Shown here in pieces: positions 18,013 through 26,965 of a DNA stretch of 64,000 nucleotides. The notes below the pieces were generated by a model that was not told the origin of the DNA, did no database searches, and worked only from the letters and a program-made list of their open reading frames with translations. This stretch comes from Oscillospiraceae bacterium (GTDB lineage: Bacteria > Bacillota > Clostridia > Oscillospirales > Acutalibacteraceae). Location of the stretch: the NCBI GenBank assembly GCA_910574995.1, contig CAJTCS010000005.1:62001-126000 (forward strand), given 5' to 3'. A program made the position numbers and the translations under genes. Every line of letters starts with the position of its first letter. Within the stretch, counting starts at the first letter, position 1.

Positions 18013-18154
18013 AATCCCCCAAAAACCTTCCCGGCCCGCCGCACGCGGCGCGGCCCTTTTTCTCGTACTCTTCTTTCGGGAACCACATGGCCGATACGCC
18101 ACGTACGATCAGCCCGCCCTCTTCAAGTCCGCCCCCGCATATCGGGCATTTCAC
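17978..18154 (-). CDS. Small zinc-ribbon protein
   Basis: A 58-aa protein beginning with a GTG start (AAGGAGG 8 nt upstream). It has one CPIC knuckle, then GGGLEEGGLIVRGVSAMWF, resembling the short PF20097/DUF6487-like zinc-ribbon proteins; the second Cys pair is reduced to one visible Cys (AACGG). Its last codons and its stop lie inside a perfect 15-bp inverted repeat, so the C-terminal 12 residues are probably not functionally conserved. It sits between the DUF512 gene (13 nt) and der (52 nt). Confidence 0.6.
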   Translation of the reverse strand: MKCPICGGGLEEGGLIVRGVSAMWFPKEEYEKKGRAACGGPGRFLGDSQGPFSSKKGP

Positions 18155-18167
18155 GCCGCACACCTCC

Positions 18168-19517
18168 TTACAAACCCGCCCCCTCATAGGGGTTCTGCCC
18201 GTCATCCGCAAATAGGTTTTTCCCCAAAATAGCCGCGGCCAAAGCCTCGCCGGTATTGGGCACCCGCCGGGCAGGCACGCCCAAGGCCCGGGAGAGTTCC
18301 TCCAGCGTCACGTCATCCAGGAAGACATCCTCGCCGCTTTTTAACATATTCCCGGCAATCAACACCTCGTCCCCCAGCTTGCGGCCTTGCAGGGCCTTGA
18401 TGATATCCTGCCCCGTGAGCAGCCCGGTCACGTCCACGCTGCCGCCGAAAAAATCGTTGTGAACAGGGAAAAGGTCTATAGTTAAATTATGGCATTTCCC
18501 GCGTAAAACGTCAAGCATGGAATTGAGAAAACCGAAAGCCGCCTCCCCGGTGGGGATGGTGACCGCCCGGGGCCGGGCTAACGGCCCCGCGCCTTCGACG
18601 GCATACAAAAAGCCGTCCTCCAAGTCCCGCAGCATGCCCACCCCGTTTTCGATCTGGGGAAAGTCCTCGTAGAATTCCAAAGGGGGCAGGGGCCTTTGGG
18701 CAATCAGGTACAATTCGTCGGAGGGGTACACGGTACGGGACCCCCGGGCTTGTAAAAATTTTTCACCATACGCTTCCAATATATACAGGGCGTCCCGGGC
18801 CGAATCCCTTGCGAAAGGCCGCAAGGGGTACAGCCCCTCCCGATAGCGGGTCAACCCTACAGGCACGCAGGCCACGCTGAGCAGGCTCTTCCCCAGGCCG
18901 AAAAGCTTATCCAGGGTGAACCGCAAATGCTCCCCGTCGTTGACGCCAGGGCAAAGCACGATCTGGCAGTTCAGCTGTACGCCCCCCTCGGCCAGCCGGT
19001 ACAGGTGCCCCAAGGAATCCCCCGCAAAGCGGTTGCCCATCATTTCGCAACGGAGGGCTGGGTCCATGGTGTGTACCGAGACATTGATGGGGCTGATGCG
19101 CATCTGGATAATGCGCTCCACTTCCCGGGCGTCCAGGTTCGTCAGGGTGATGTAGTTTCCGAACAGGAAGGAAAGGCGGTCGTCGTCGTCTTTGAAGTAA
19201 AGCGTATCCCGCATGCCTGGTGGCAGCTGGTCGATAAAGCAAAAGATGCACCTGTTCCGGCAGCTGTGCTGCTTATCCATTAAATAGGTTTCGAAAGCAA
19301 GGCCGATCCCCGCGTACTGGGGCTTTACCAGCTCTACCGTATAGGGCCGCCCTTCCCGCAATAACTCCAAACGCAATTCCCGCTCCGTCTCGAAAAAGCG
19401 GTAGTCCAGCACGTCCGTTATGGCGTGCCCGTTGATGGATACCAGCACGTCCCCTGGCAAGACCCCCAGCCGCTGGGCCCGGCCGCCAGGCTCTACCCCG
19501 TCTATCTTTACTGCCAC
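18168..19517 (-). CDS. DUF512 radical-SAM-like PDZ protein
   Basis: A 449-aa protein with three parts: an N-terminal PDZ-like domain (about 1-70; GGRAQRLGVLPGDVLVSING), a radical-SAM-like core with CRNRCIFCFIDQLPPGMRDTL (a Cx3Cx2C cluster motif), and the C-terminal DUF512 domain ending in LDDVTLEELSRALGVPARRV. The start is GTG at 19517 after GGGAGGG. The function is not established. It conventionally neighbours der and plsY in Clostridia, as here. Confidence 0.88.
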   Translation of the reverse strand: MAVKIDGVEPGGRAQRLGVLPGDVLVSINGHAITDVLDYRFFETERELRLELLREGRPYTVELVKPQYAGIGLAFETYLMDKQHSCRNRCIFCFIDQLPPGMRDTLYFKDDDDRLSFLFGNYITLTNLDAREVERIIQMRISPINVSVHTMDPALRCEMMGNRFAGDSLGHLYRLAEGGVQLNCQIVLCPGVNDGEHLRFTLDKLFGLGKSLLSVACVPVGLTRYREGLYPLRPFARDSARDALYILEAYGEKFLQARGSRTVYPSDELYLIAQRPLPPLEFYEDFPQIENGVGMLRDLEDGFLYAVEGAGPLARPRAVTIPTGEAAFGFLNSMLDVLRGKCHNLTIDLFPVHNDFFGGSVDVTGLLTGQDIIKALQGRKLGDEVLIAGNMLKSGEDVFLDDVTLEELSRALGVPARRVPNTGEALAAAILGKNLFADDGQNPYEGAGL

Positions 19518-19597
19518 GTCTGTCCCTCCCTTTAGCGGGTCCGCCCGCGCCTGCGGTATTTCATAGACGCCCTGGAAGGCTTCCCCACCCGCTTGTC

Positions 19598-19632
19598 AAA
19601 AAAAGAGAGGGATCGCTGCCGCGTTCCCTCTC
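19598..19632 (-). terminator. Terminator of the yceD-rpmF operon
   Basis: On the minus strand GAGAGGGA pairs with TCCCTCTC, followed by seven T. It lies 22 nt after the rpmF stop. Confidence 0.85.
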
Positions 19633-19653
19633 TAAGCCTTGCAAAACAAATGC

Positions 19654-19836
19654 TTATGCGTCCTTCTTCACCACGACCCTGCCGTTGTAATAGCCGCAGT
19701 TGCCGCATACTCTGTGAGGTGTCTTGTAATCTCCGCACTGGGGGCATTTCATCAAAGCGGGAGCTTTCAGCTTCCACACGTTGGAACGCCGCTTGTTCTG
19801 CCTTGCACTGGATACTTTACCCTTGGGTACTGCCAT
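19654..19836 (-). CDS. rpmF: Ribosomal protein bL32
   Basis: A 60-aa 50S subunit protein with the family start MAVPKGKVSSARQNKRRSN and a zinc ribbon (CPQC...CGNCGYY, four cysteines, so the zinc-binding C+ form). AAGGAGG precedes the ATG. It is downstream of yceD, the near-universal bacterial pairing. Confidence 0.97.
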   Translation of the reverse strand: MAVPKGKVSSARQNKRRSNVWKLKAPALMKCPQCGDYKTPHRVCGNCGYYNGRVVVKKDA

Positions 19837-19909
19837 GAGGTGCACCTCCTTATACTGTAATGGGACGGACACGCCCGCCCTTTTCCACTTTTCTTTTTAG
19901 ATATGCGCC

Positions 19910-20404
19910 CTACAGAAGCTCTTGCAGCACCGCCAGCCGTGGGTCTATCTCCCGGCCCGAACAGCCGCAGGGGCCTTCGTTCCGGTTTTTCCCGCAGGTG
20001 GGGCACAGGCCCTCACAGTCCGGGCGGCACAAGAATTTGCTGGGCAGGTCCAACAGGATATCCTCCTGCAGCAGCCTGTCCAAATCCAACCGCTCGTCCT
20101 CCACCAGGACGTAATCGCCGTCCTCCCCGCCAGAGTGCAGCTGCCGTACCAAAGTGTGTGCGAAAGTGGAAGAAAAATGGCGCGTCACTTCTTCGAAGCA
20201 CCGGTCGCAGGGCATCGTAAGGGTATACCCCACTTCTGCCCGCAGTTCTACCGAGCCCCCAAAGCCTGTCAGCCGCACATGGGCACATACCGGCGCACAA
20301 AACGGCTTGACACCGCCCAATTCCATACCGGATAGGTCCAGCCTGCATTCCAGGGCTTCCGAAAGCCCATCTGACAGGAAAAAGCTTTTTAAATCGATGA
20401 CCAC
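19910..20404 (-). CDS. yceD: YceD family protein (DUF177)
   Basis: A 164-aa YceD/DUF177 protein, a conserved factor linked to 23S rRNA/ribosome accumulation. Visible features are CDRCFE in the middle, the C-terminal DLPSKFLCRPDCEGLCPTCGKNRNEGPCGC cysteine cluster, and DPRLAVLQELL. The GTG start at 20404 follows GGAAGGG; the upstream ATG at 20446 would leave only about 7 nt after the transcription start. It forms an operon with rpmF. Confidence 0.9.
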   Translation of the reverse strand: MVIDLKSFFLSDGLSEALECRLDLSGMELGGVKPFCAPVCAHVRLTGFGGSVELRAEVGYTLTMPCDRCFEEVTRHFSSTFAHTLVRQLHSGGEDGDYVLVEDERLDLDRLLQEDILLDLPSKFLCRPDCEGLCPTCGKNRNEGPCGCSGREIDPRLAVLQELL

Positions 20405-20459
20405 GCTGCGGCCCTTCCCTTTCCCAGGTTCGCCTGTCGTTTGCATACCATACCTGTAT

Positions 20460-20488
20460 ATTATAATTGCCCCGGCCCTGTTTGTCAA
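20460..20488 (-). promoter_or_regulatory. Consensus promoter of yceD-rpmF
   Basis: Perfect TTGACA and TATAAT separated by 17 nt on the minus strand. This helps exclude translation starts at or upstream of 20446. Confidence 0.9.
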
Positions 20489-20544
20489 GGGGATTCTTGG
20501 GAAAAGCCTCCCCCTGTCCACGCCCCCAGGGCGGGCCATCCCCG

Positions 20545-21324
20545 TTAAGAGCCAGTGGACTTATACCGGCGCACGCCCAGCCGCCACACCAGCCAGCAGG
20601 GGACGACGAACCAGCAGGACACCAGGGGCAGGAAAACAAACCACAGGTTGTCGCTGCGCCCCAGCAGGAACAGCAGGGGGTAATACTGGAACAGGGCATA
20701 TGGCACCGCAAAAGTACAGAATGTAAGCATACCCTTGCCATAGATACCTAGGGGATACTTGCCGTGCTCGGAAGCGCCATAGCTAAACACGTTCATAAAC
20801 TCCAGGCCCTCCAGGGTGAAGAAAGCGAAAGCCCCGTCCAGCAAAAAGATGGCGGAGAACACCACGGCGCCGCCTATCACCATAAAACATAAGGTAAGGA
20901 TGCGCAAAGCCGTCCATTCCACCTGGGCCTGTGTGACGCCGTATACGAACATGACCGCCCCTTGGAGCATCCCCCCCAGGCGCACAAAGTCGATGCGGCT
21001 GGCCAGCACCTGGAATATCTCGTTGCGGGGCCGGGTGAGGATGCGGTCGAACTGGCCGTTGGCGATCATAGAGTCAAAAACCTTGAAGCCCGAGGCGAAC
21101 ATCTGGCTTATCTGGAACCCTAAAAGCAAAATGCCGTAACAGAGGACGACCTCCTGGAAGGAAAAGTCCTTCACCCGGCGGAAACGCTGGAACATAAAAA
21201 GCAGCCCCAGGAACACCGAAAACTGTGTGAGGAAGTTGCCGGTCATGGTGATGAAAAAAGAAGCCTTGTACTGCATCACGCTTTTTAAGTGGATGGAAAA
21301 ATATTTTTTGTAGAGTCTCAGCAT
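20545..21324 (-). CDS. ABC-2 type transporter permease (PF06182-like), second subunit
   Basis: A 259-aa six-helix membrane protein that resembles the ABC2_membrane_6 family: an N-terminal amphipathic start (MLRLYKKYFSIHLKSVMQYKASFF), the LTRPRNEIFQVLASR stretch, and a late YPLGIYGKGM segment. It pairs with the next gene as a heterodimeric permease. AAGGAGG lies 8 nt before the ATG at 21324. It is the last gene of the three-gene exporter operon. Confidence 0.85.
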   Translation of the reverse strand: MLRLYKKYFSIHLKSVMQYKASFFITMTGNFLTQFSVFLGLLFMFQRFRRVKDFSFQEVVLCYGILLLGFQISQMFASGFKVFDSMIANGQFDRILTRPRNEIFQVLASRIDFVRLGGMLQGAVMFVYGVTQAQVEWTALRILTLCFMVIGGAVVFSAIFLLDGAFAFFTLEGLEFMNVFSYGASEHGKYPLGIYGKGMLTFCTFAVPYALFQYYPLLFLLGRSDNLWFVFLPLVSCWFVVPCWLVWRLGVRRYKSTGS

Positions 21325-21328
21325 GGTT

Positions 21329-22135
21329 TCAACCTCCTTGCACCACAACGCGCTTCAACGCTTTCCGCTCTAACACCTTGCCGATAAGCACAAGGGCGAA
21401 TACCCAGAATATTTGAAGCAGGATGGCCCGCACCATCTCTGGGCCCGCCAGGTCCCCGCTGTAGACACGGAGGGGCACGTTCTCCATACAGGAGAAGGGC
21501 AGAAGCTCGGCAAACTGGCGGAAGCCATCCGGGAAAAAGGGCAGGGGCACAACGGCGCCCATAAGGAAGTCGCTGAGGGCCACAGAGACAAGCCGCACGC
21601 CCCGGTCGGAAATGGTGAAGAAAGTCACATTGTAGACGACCAGCGTGAAAGCCGCCACCACCCACAGCGCCAACATCAGGGAGAGGACGAACAGCAGGCC
21701 GGTGGCTATATCCGGCGGGGCCATAAGGCCAAAGGGCGCGGGCAGCAGGGAAGCCACTACCACCACGGGGATCAGCCGCAGCAGGGCCCGGGCCAGGCGG
21801 TTTGCCAGGTTGTTGGCAAACCACATGGAATAGATGCTGACCGGCCGGCACAGCTCATATACGATATTGCCGTTCTGGATGGATTCGAACACCTTGGCGT
21901 CTATCCCCCCATAAACGGCCAGCATGGCCAAAAGCCCCTGTTGCAGCCAGATATAGCTGGCTGTGGCCTGGAAATCCATGGGGAAGGCAGAAGGGTCTGT
22001 CTCATAAAAGGCATGGAAGGCCAGGATGGCCATGGCCCCCCAGAAGAACTGGCACACCACGCCCGCCAGCGCCGCCACCCGGTACTGCAGGCTCATGGCG
22101 AAGCGCAGCCGGAAAAAAGATAGGTATTTTTTCAT
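21329..22135 (-). CDS. ABC-2 type transporter permease (PF06182-like), first subunit
   Basis: A 268-aa six-helix membrane protein paralogous to the following permease (KKYLSFFRLRFAMSLQYRVAAL; ELCRPVSIYSMWFANNLANRLARALL; a conserved FFPDGFRQFAELLPFSCMENVPLRVY segment). GAGGG precedes the ATG at 22135. The stop is 4 nt before the partner's start, so the two are tightly coupled. The substrate is unknown. Confidence 0.85.
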   Translation of the reverse strand: MKKYLSFFRLRFAMSLQYRVAALAGVVCQFFWGAMAILAFHAFYETDPSAFPMDFQATASYIWLQQGLLAMLAVYGGIDAKVFESIQNGNIVYELCRPVSIYSMWFANNLANRLARALLRLIPVVVVASLLPAPFGLMAPPDIATGLLFVLSLMLALWVVAAFTLVVYNVTFFTISDRGVRLVSVALSDFLMGAVVPLPFFPDGFRQFAELLPFSCMENVPLRVYSGDLAGPEMVRAILLQIFWVFALVLIGKVLERKALKRVVVQGG

Positions 22136-22145
22136 GCGCGCGCCC

Positions 22146-22934
22146 TCATATGTCGTACTTCTTGTACAGGTGGGCGATGGTCTCGTCAATCTGCTCGCCC
22201 CCCCGGCGGATGTCGTCCAGGGTGCCGTCCAGGAGGATCTTCCCCTTGCCGATCAAAATGACCCGGCTGGCCAGGGCCTCGATATCCTGCATGTCGTGGG
22301 TGGTAAGGATGACGGTGGTCTTGCGCTCTTGGTTGATGCGCTTGACAAAATCCCGGACAGCCAGCTTGGATACGGCGTCCAGGCCGATGGTAGGCTCGTC
22401 CAGGAACAGGATTTTCGGGCTGTGCAGCAAGGAAGCGGCTATCTCGCACCGCATGCGCTGGCCCAGGGACAGCTGCCGGGTGGGCGTGCGCAGCAGCTCT
22501 TTCAGGTCCAGCAGCTGGGTAAGCTCGTCCACGTTTTGGCGGTAGGTGGCGTTGGGGATGCGGTAGATATCCTTTAAAAGCTCGAAGGAATCGACCACCG
22601 GCACATCCCACCACAGCTGGCTGCGCTGGCCAAACACTACGCCGATCTGGGCCACGTGCTTCACCCGCTGCTTCCAGGGCACCCGGCCGTCTACCCGGCA
22701 TTCACCGCCGTCCGGGGTAAGCACGCCGCTTAAAACCTTGATGGTGCTGCTTTTCCCCGCTCCGTTGGGCCCTATGTAGCCCACCATCTCCCCCTCCTTA
22801 ATGGAAAAGGAAAGGTCGTTCAAGGCGTGGACCTCTTCGTATTCCCGGCGGAACAGGGCTTTCACAGCGTTCCCGAAGCCCGGGTCCCGGCGGGCAACCC
22901 GGAAGGTCTTGCGCAGATGGGACACTTCGATCAT
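22146..22934 (-). CDS. ABC-2 type exporter ATP-binding protein
   Basis: A 262-aa ATPase for the two downstream permeases. Walker A is GPNGAGKSS, the signature is LSLGQRMR (an LSLGQ variant typical of this exporter group), Walker B is ILFLDEPTIGLD, and the switch is TTHD. The FGQRSQLWWDVPVVDSFELLKDIY stretch matches the DUF4162-less ABC-2 subgroup paired with PF06182 permeases. The start is ATG 22934; the in-frame GTG at 22946 abuts the Shine-Dalgarno sequence. Confidence 0.92.
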   Translation of the reverse strand: MIEVSHLRKTFRVARRDPGFGNAVKALFRREYEEVHALNDLSFSIKEGEMVGYIGPNGAGKSSTIKVLSGVLTPDGGECRVDGRVPWKQRVKHVAQIGVVFGQRSQLWWDVPVVDSFELLKDIYRIPNATYRQNVDELTQLLDLKELLRTPTRQLSLGQRMRCEIAASLLHSPKILFLDEPTIGLDAVSKLAVRDFVKRINQERKTTVILTTHDMQDIEALASRVILIGKGKILLDGTLDDIRRGGEQIDETIAHLYKKYDI

Positions 22935-23141
22935 GGCAAAAAACACTCCTCTCTGATGCAGGGCCGGTTTGAAAAGCGTGGGCGCCGCCGCGGCCGAGAC
23001 ACAGAGCCGCGTGGACAGCTGGGCCCCTCCCTTTCACCTGGCCCCCATAAAATCCCGTGCGCCGCTACAAGCGCAACGTACACCCATGGCGGCATGTTCC
23101 AAAAAATCTATATTCCCTCCAAAATTCGCGGTGGGTTTTTC

Positions 23142-23170
23142 ATTATATTCTCTTTGTTGTACAAAGTCAA
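23142..23170 (-). promoter_or_regulatory. Promoter of the ABC-2 exporter operon
   Basis: TTGACT and TATAAT separated by 17 nt, minus strand, with a 5' leader of about 200 nt. Apart from this promoter and the terminator at 23231-23262, I see nothing else in 22947-23312. Confidence 0.85.
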
Positions 23171-23230
23171 TCCTTTTTTCATTTTCTACGCAATGCACAA
23201 CCTGCCCCACACAAACTTGTGCAGAAAGGC

Positions 23231-23262
23231 AAAACCCCTGGCAGGTTTCTACCTACCAGGGG
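23231..23262 (-). terminator. Terminator of the LCP/nucleotidyltransferase operon
   Basis: CCCCTGGCAGG pairs with CCTACCAGGGG (one mismatch/wobble) around a 6-nt loop, followed on the minus strand by TTTTGCC. Confidence 0.65.
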
Positions 23263-23312
23263 ATCATTACAAAATTTTTTCTATTGTGGTCCGGGCGTCC
23301 CTGCCTATCCTT

Positions 23313-24233
23313 CTATCCCCACAGGGGCGAGGGATACTTGCCCTGGGCGGTCATCCCAGCCACCGCGTCCACTACGGCCTGACGGTCTTGCTGGTAGGTC
23401 ACGCCATACCACTTGTCCTGGGAGGACAGTACCCGCACCTGGGCCCTGCCGGCCTCTAACAGGGAATTGACTACAAAAGGCAGGAAAAATTCCGCCTTTT
23501 CCGGATTCCCCGGCACATCCTCCCGGAAGAATCGCTCAAAGTCCGCTTCCAGCGCCGGGGTAAAGCCCGGGGTAAACCCGAACAATGTCATGGACACCAC
23601 CGTTTCCGGGGGCAAGGGGCGCCAGGTCTCCCCATCCTCGGTAAAGGCGATGCCTCCCCCAGGGCGTTTCTCAATATGCGTGCGCTCTACGATGCTTTGC
23701 AAAAGGCCGCCTTCCACCTGGCACACGCCCCGGGATACAAAGCCATTGTCCGTCACCGTGTTGCCCAGCTGGTAGCCCACCATGGCCAGGTCCAGCTTTT
23801 CCCCGTCCCGGGCCGCTTTCAGGAAATCATAGATCCTTTGGAACGCCTCCCGGCCCAAAAAGTCGTCGGCATTTACCACGGCAAAGGGCGCGTCCCCCAA
23901 GGCCCGGGCAGCTGTTAGGGCCGCATGGCCGGTACCCCAAGGCTTTACCCGGCCTTCAGGCACCGAACACCCTGCCGGGACGTCTTCCAGTTTCTGGAAA
24001 ACCGGCTGGATCTCCATATATTTTTCTACCTTAGAAAAGACCTCCCGCTGGAAGTCCTCCAACAGTTCCTCCTTGATGACGAACACAGCCTTCTGAAAAC
24101 CTGCCCGTTTGGCGTCGTACAGGGAATAATCGATGATCTTCTCCCCGGCCGCCCCAACCTGGGCCATAGGCTTCAGGCCGCCATACCGGCTGCCCATGCC
24201 CGCTGCCATCACTACCAATACAGGTTCGCGCAT
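23313..24233 (-). CDS. Sugar-1-phosphate nucleotidyltransferase-like protein
   Basis: A 306-aa protein with a nucleotidyltransferase Rossmann fold. It shows the pyrophosphorylase signature MAAGMGSRYGGLKPM, then KPWGTGHAALTAARAL and NADDFLGREAF (metal-binding Asp), as in NDP-sugar synthases. It differs from classical GalU/RfbA in length and C-terminus, so the exact sugar is unknown. It lies directly after two LCP genes, consistent with a role in making a cell-wall glycopolymer precursor. Confidence 0.8.
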   Translation of the reverse strand: MREPVLVVMAAGMGSRYGGLKPMAQVGAAGEKIIDYSLYDAKRAGFQKAVFVIKEELLEDFQREVFSKVEKYMEIQPVFQKLEDVPAGCSVPEGRVKPWGTGHAALTAARALGDAPFAVVNADDFLGREAFQRIYDFLKAARDGEKLDLAMVGYQLGNTVTDNGFVSRGVCQVEGGLLQSIVERTHIEKRPGGGIAFTEDGETWRPLPPETVVSMTLFGFTPGFTPALEADFERFFREDVPGNPEKAEFFLPFVVNSLLEAGRAQVRVLSSQDKWYGVTYQQDRQAVVDAVAGMTAQGKYPSPLWG

Positions 24234-24263
24234 GTCGCTACCATTCCTTTCACTGTGGCTTTT

Positions 24264-25514
24264 TCACCAGCTGTAGGGGGAATCCTCCTCATACAGGAAG
24301 CGGCTGATGTGCTGGGCCGCCGCCTCTGTATCGTACATATATACCCACACGCCGTCGTCGTTTATGTCCCCATAGGCCCCCTCTTCCTCCCCAGGGATAG
24401 TCAGGCTCTCCATAGAGAAGCTGCCCATGGCAAAGGGCGCCAGGCCCAGCATCCCGCCAAAGTCCAAAGAGGTCTCGCATAAGGGTAAAACCTGTGCCAA
24501 CAGGCCCGGGTATGCCAATTTGCTTTTGCCCTTCAACTGCCGCACCAGCCCTTGCAGCACCTGCTGCTGCCGCCCAGCCCGTACGTCGTCGCCCCCTTCC
24601 AGGTGGCGGATGCGGGCGTAGGCTACAGCCTGGTTGCCGCTTAGCAGCACCTCCCCGGTCTCGTGCAGGTAGTCCGATTCATCTATGTCCGCGTCGGCGG
24701 ATTCCAGCATCAGCATGGTCATGTTTTCGTTGATCTCTACCATTTCGTCCAGGCTGACTGTCACCCGGACGCCGCCGAACGCGTCTACAATCCGGGCCAT
24801 CTCCACAAAATTCACCGTCACATAATCAGCTATGTCCAGGTTATAATTCTGGTTCAGTGCCTTAATGGCCAGCTCTGGCCCGCCGTAGGCATAGGCGTGG
24901 GTAATCTTGTCATATCCGTAGCCTTCGATATAGACCTGCGAATCCCGCAGGATCGAGGTCAGCTTCAGCTTGTGGCGCTTGCCATCCACAGTCAGCACCA
25001 ACAGTGCGTCCGACCGGCCCACGTTCTCATCCTCCCGGGCGTCCAGGCCAAACAGGGCAATGTTCTTTACATCCGGGTCGCTGTAAGCTTCTGGCCCAAT
25101 GCCCAAAGATTCCTTGTCCTTCGGGATGCTGGTCATAGTCAGGCCAGAGAAGATAGAGCCGAACAGGTACAGCCCTCCAGCCACCACCAGGATTACCAGC
25201 ACCAGCGCCACACTGAGGACCGTCTTCTTCAGGCTGCCCCGCCTTTTTGCCGGATAGGCGCGCCCCTGGCGGGCGCTGGGCCTGGCGTTTCCCGCAGGCT
25301 TCTTCCGGGAAACGGGCCGCTTGCTTACGTCCCGGCGCTTGCGGCCGGGGGAACAGCTGGAGATATCCTCAAACTCCCGGGGCTGGCTGGAACGGCCCCG
25401 GGGGGGCTCTTCATAATAATAATTGTCCCGCAGGGGCTGCCGCCGGGAAACAGGGGCCCCGCGCCCGCCTTCCCTATGCCTGCCCCCTGCCGGTGGTCTG
25501 CCGTTTTGGCTCAT
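24264..25514 (-). CDS. LytR-CpsA-Psr (LCP) family protein 1
   Basis: A 416-aa membrane-anchored LCP protein that would attach wall teichoic acid- or capsule-like polymers to peptidoglycan. Layout: a cytoplasmic Arg/Pro-rich N-terminus of about 95 residues, one membrane helix (VLSVALVLVILVVAGGLYLFG), then the LCP domain (IALFGLDAREDENVGRSDALLVL, SILRDSQVYIEGYGYDKITHAYAYGGPELA, VTVNFVEMARIVDAFGGV). The conserved Arg/Asp residues that bind the polyprenyl-pyrophosphate are present. The start is ATG 25514 after GGAAGG. A paralogue lies directly upstream. Confidence 0.92.
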   Translation of the reverse strand: MSQNGRPPAGGRHREGGRGAPVSRRQPLRDNYYYEEPPRGRSSQPREFEDISSCSPGRKRRDVSKRPVSRKKPAGNARPSARQGRAYPAKRRGSLKKTVLSVALVLVILVVAGGLYLFGSIFSGLTMTSIPKDKESLGIGPEAYSDPDVKNIALFGLDAREDENVGRSDALLVLTVDGKRHKLKLTSILRDSQVYIEGYGYDKITHAYAYGGPELAIKALNQNYNLDIADYVTVNFVEMARIVDAFGGVRVTVSLDEMVEINENMTMLMLESADADIDESDYLHETGEVLLSGNQAVAYARIRHLEGGDDVRAGRQQQVLQGLVRQLKGKSKLAYPGLLAQVLPLCETSLDFGGMLGLAPFAMGSFSMESLTIPGEEEGAYGDINDDGVWVYMYDTEAAAQHISRFLYEEDSPYSW

Positions 25515-25576
25515 GCCAAACCTTCCCTTTCTTCCACGCTGGGCTCCCACAGCCCATTATTGTTGCGGGCGCCGGG

Positions 25577-26791
25577 TCACTTTGCCCCGCCGGAGGTATT
25601 GCCGTATTGACCCCAATAGGGGGAATCCTCTTCATAGATAAAGGCGCTGATGCGCTCGGCCGCGCCGGTCACATCATAAATCAGGTAATACACATTGTCC
25701 TCCGCCGGCCCATCGAACAGGTCCGTCTCATATTGGACATCCGGTACGGTAATGGATTGGATATCAAAAGAACTGGTCAGGATGGGCGCCATAGCCACAA
25801 TATCCTCCAAAGACAGGTTCGTCTCGCAATAAGGCATCAGCTGGCGGATCAGGCCGGGATAGTCGGTGACGCCAAGGTTTTTCAACTGCTGTACCAGCCC
25901 GGTAAGCACTTTCTGCTGGCGTTCCACCCGGCCATAGTCATTGCCTACATACCGGATGCGCCCATAGGCTACGGCCTGGTTGCCATTTAAATGGAAAGAG
26001 CCCCCCTGGAAAGTCCCATTCTGCATGTCCACCTTGCCGTTCAAGTCTGGGATGTAGTCGCTTTCCTCTACCACGGCGTAGTTCCGGTCGTTAAACACGC
26101 CGTCCGCCATGTCCATCTCCTTTTGCTCCTCCACCTCCTGGCTCAGGTTCCACAGGTTCCGGTTGATCTCCAATACCTCCTCACCAGAAACGTACATGTC
26201 CACCCCGCCGAAAGCATCTACAATGGCAGCCATGTTGACGAAGTTGATGGTGACATAGCCGGTGATGTCCAGGCCGAAATGGCGGTTCAAGGTGCGGATG
26301 GCCAGCTGTGGCCCGCCCTCGTAGTAGGCTGTATTGATCTTGGTGTCCCAGTTGTCCAGATACCCCCCGGAAAGCGTCTCCCCTTCAATGGGCACCCGGG
26401 TATCCCGCATGACAGAGGTCATTTTGATGGAATGGTGGCGGTTGTCCACCGTGAGGATCATGATCACGTCAGACAGGCCGGTAAAAGAGTCGTTGCGGGA
26501 ATCCACCCCGAACAGGGCAATGTTCTTGATGCTGTCATCTAAAATAGCGTCTTCCCGTATGCCCAGGGCAGCGGGGTCTTTGGTGATGGTGGTGGTGGTC
26601 AGGTCCCCAATGAGGCTGGTGGATATGTACATCAACCCCGCGCCAAACAAAATAAGCAATACGCACAGCGCCCCCACAATGCTTTTTACCACTGTGCGGC
26701 CCCGGCGGTTCTTTTTACGCTTTTTATATTCTTTAGAAGAAGAATAACTGGACATATCCTCGAACGCCTGACCCCTCGTACGCTTTGCCAT
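25577..26791 (-). CDS. LytR-CpsA-Psr (LCP) family protein 2
   Basis: A 404-aa paralogue of the following LCP gene with the same order: a short basic cytoplasmic tail (KEYKKRKKNRRGR), a membrane helix (SIVGALCVLLILFGAGLMYI), then the LCP domain (IALFGVDSRNDSFTGLSDVIMIL, SVMRDTRVPIEG, INTAYYEGGPQLAIRTLN). An insertion around VLEINRNLWNLSQEVEEQKEMD distinguishes it. The ATG at 26791 is preceded by AAGGAGG. The two are likely partly redundant ligases. Confidence 0.92.
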   Translation of the reverse strand: MAKRTRGQAFEDMSSYSSSKEYKKRKKNRRGRTVVKSIVGALCVLLILFGAGLMYISTSLIGDLTTTTITKDPAALGIREDAILDDSIKNIALFGVDSRNDSFTGLSDVIMILTVDNRHHSIKMTSVMRDTRVPIEGETLSGGYLDNWDTKINTAYYEGGPQLAIRTLNRHFGLDITGYVTINFVNMAAIVDAFGGVDMYVSGEEVLEINRNLWNLSQEVEEQKEMDMADGVFNDRNYAVVEESDYIPDLNGKVDMQNGTFQGGSFHLNGNQAVAYGRIRYVGNDYGRVERQQKVLTGLVQQLKNLGVTDYPGLIRQLMPYCETNLSLEDIVAMAPILTSSFDIQSITVPDVQYETDLFDGPAEDNVYYLIYDVTGAAERISAFIYEEDSPYWGQYGNTSGGAK

Positions 26792-26864
26792 ACACGCCTC
26801 CTTGTCCCCAGGGCGACAGTCTTTCCTAAAAGGAGTATGCCCCGTTCCGTACTGTTTCAAAATC

Positions 26865-26894
26865 TAGTATACCGCAATTTGTCAGGAATTTCAA
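26865..26894 (-). promoter_or_regulatory. Promoter of the LCP operon
   Basis: TTGAAA, an 18-nt spacer and TATACT on the minus strand, about 65 nt before the LCP2 start. Confidence 0.65.
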
Positions 26895-26934
26895 GTTTTT
26901 TAGTCTGCGGCGGTGATATCTGGCCTGCTAAAAC

Positions 26935-26961
26935 AAAAAAAGCCCCGCCAAAAGGCGGGGC
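26935..26961 (-). terminator. Terminator after the HD-domain gene
   Basis: GCCCCGCC-AAAA-GGCGGGGC followed by seven T on the minus strand. Confidence 0.9.
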
Positions 26962-26965
26962 AGGC

